Source: Propionibacteriaceae bacterium UBA6122
Lineage (GTDB): Bacteria > Actinomycetota > Actinomycetes > Propionibacteriales > Propionibacteriaceae
Length of the DNA: 31,377 bases
Assembly: GCA_002428365.1 (NCBI GenBank)
Contig: DIVW01000016.1
Span: 1-31,377, forward strand
Direction: 5' to 3'
Each line of letters starts with the position of its first letter. Positions within the stretch are counted from its first letter, which is position 1. The notes beneath the pieces are model-generated. The model did no database searches. It was not told the origin of the DNA and saw nothing but the letters and a program-made list of their open reading frames with translations. This document shows, one piece after another, positions 31,344-31,377 of the stretch. The translations under genes were made by a program, and so were the position numbers.

Positions 31344-31377
31344 AGGTCCGGCTGACCCTTCGACAGGCTCAGGGAAC
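31344..31377. repeat. Dispersed intergenic repeat unit at the window edge
   Basis: CCCTTCGACAGGCTCAGGG is a one-base variant of the repeat seen at 26987, 29113 and 30651, and runs to the end of the window. Confidence 0.75.

Noticed and set aside
1..31377. CRISPR array
   Set aside because: No regularly spaced repeat of 20-40 bases is present; the repeats seen are irregular intergenic units or simple duplications.

Overview
The window reads as a chromosomal segment of a high-GC actinomycete, probably in or near the Propionibacteriales. Evidence for this is the strong GC bias, frequent GTG and TTG starts, many 4-14 base start/stop overlaps, actinobacterial families (NarL-type two-component pair, SH3 cell-wall enzyme, lipoprotein/secreted pair) and a dispersed intergenic repeat built around CCCTTCGACAAGCTCAGGG. 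The exact genus cannot be read from the sequence.

Positions 1-12.5 kb form a defence island. It starts with a co-directional four-gene restriction-like operon: C5 cytosine methyltransferase, MORC/MutL-type GHKL ATPase, Z1-domain helicase-like ATPase and a DUF4420 PD-(D/E)XK nuclease. A small conserved gene on the minus strand follows. Next come an overlapping MazG-like pyrophosphohydrolase and a GIY-YIG/DUF2075 helicase, then a minus-strand pair of an unrecognised protein and a PD-(D/E)XK-like nuclease. The island ends with an ImmA/IrrE metalloprotease, a tiny two-helix membrane protein and an XRE repressor. The last two are divergent around an intergenic region packed with GCTCA/TGAGC half-sites.

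Positions 12.5-18.3 kb hold a NarL-type response regulator and its histidine kinase, divergent from two small membrane-protein genes, and then a polytopic membrane LuxR regulator. A 51-bp direct repeat flanks that regulator, and its upstream non-coding region contains a strong hairpin.

Positions 18.5-21.6 kb (minus strand) hold a polymorphic-toxin locus. A PrsW-type intramembrane protease is fused to a short C-terminal toxin tip. Two immunity-type genes follow (DUF4279 and CdiI_3-like), then a broken small ORF and a degenerate second copy of the toxin-tip sequence. Two PIN-domain toxin-antitoxin pairs lie at 22-24 kb.

Positions 24-31.4 kb look more like housekeeping sequence, with some oddities. 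They hold a patatin-like lipase, tRNA-Lys(UUU), a membrane-anchored GroEL apical-domain homologue, a small zincin metallopeptidase and an exported SH3 cell-wall enzyme. The last sits behind a structured leader that could be a riboswitch. A lipoprotein/secreted-protein pair and a hypothetical gene follow. The hypothetical gene is bracketed by a 71-bp direct duplication of the preceding gene's 3' end.

Most functions are inferred from motifs read by eye. No database search was possible.
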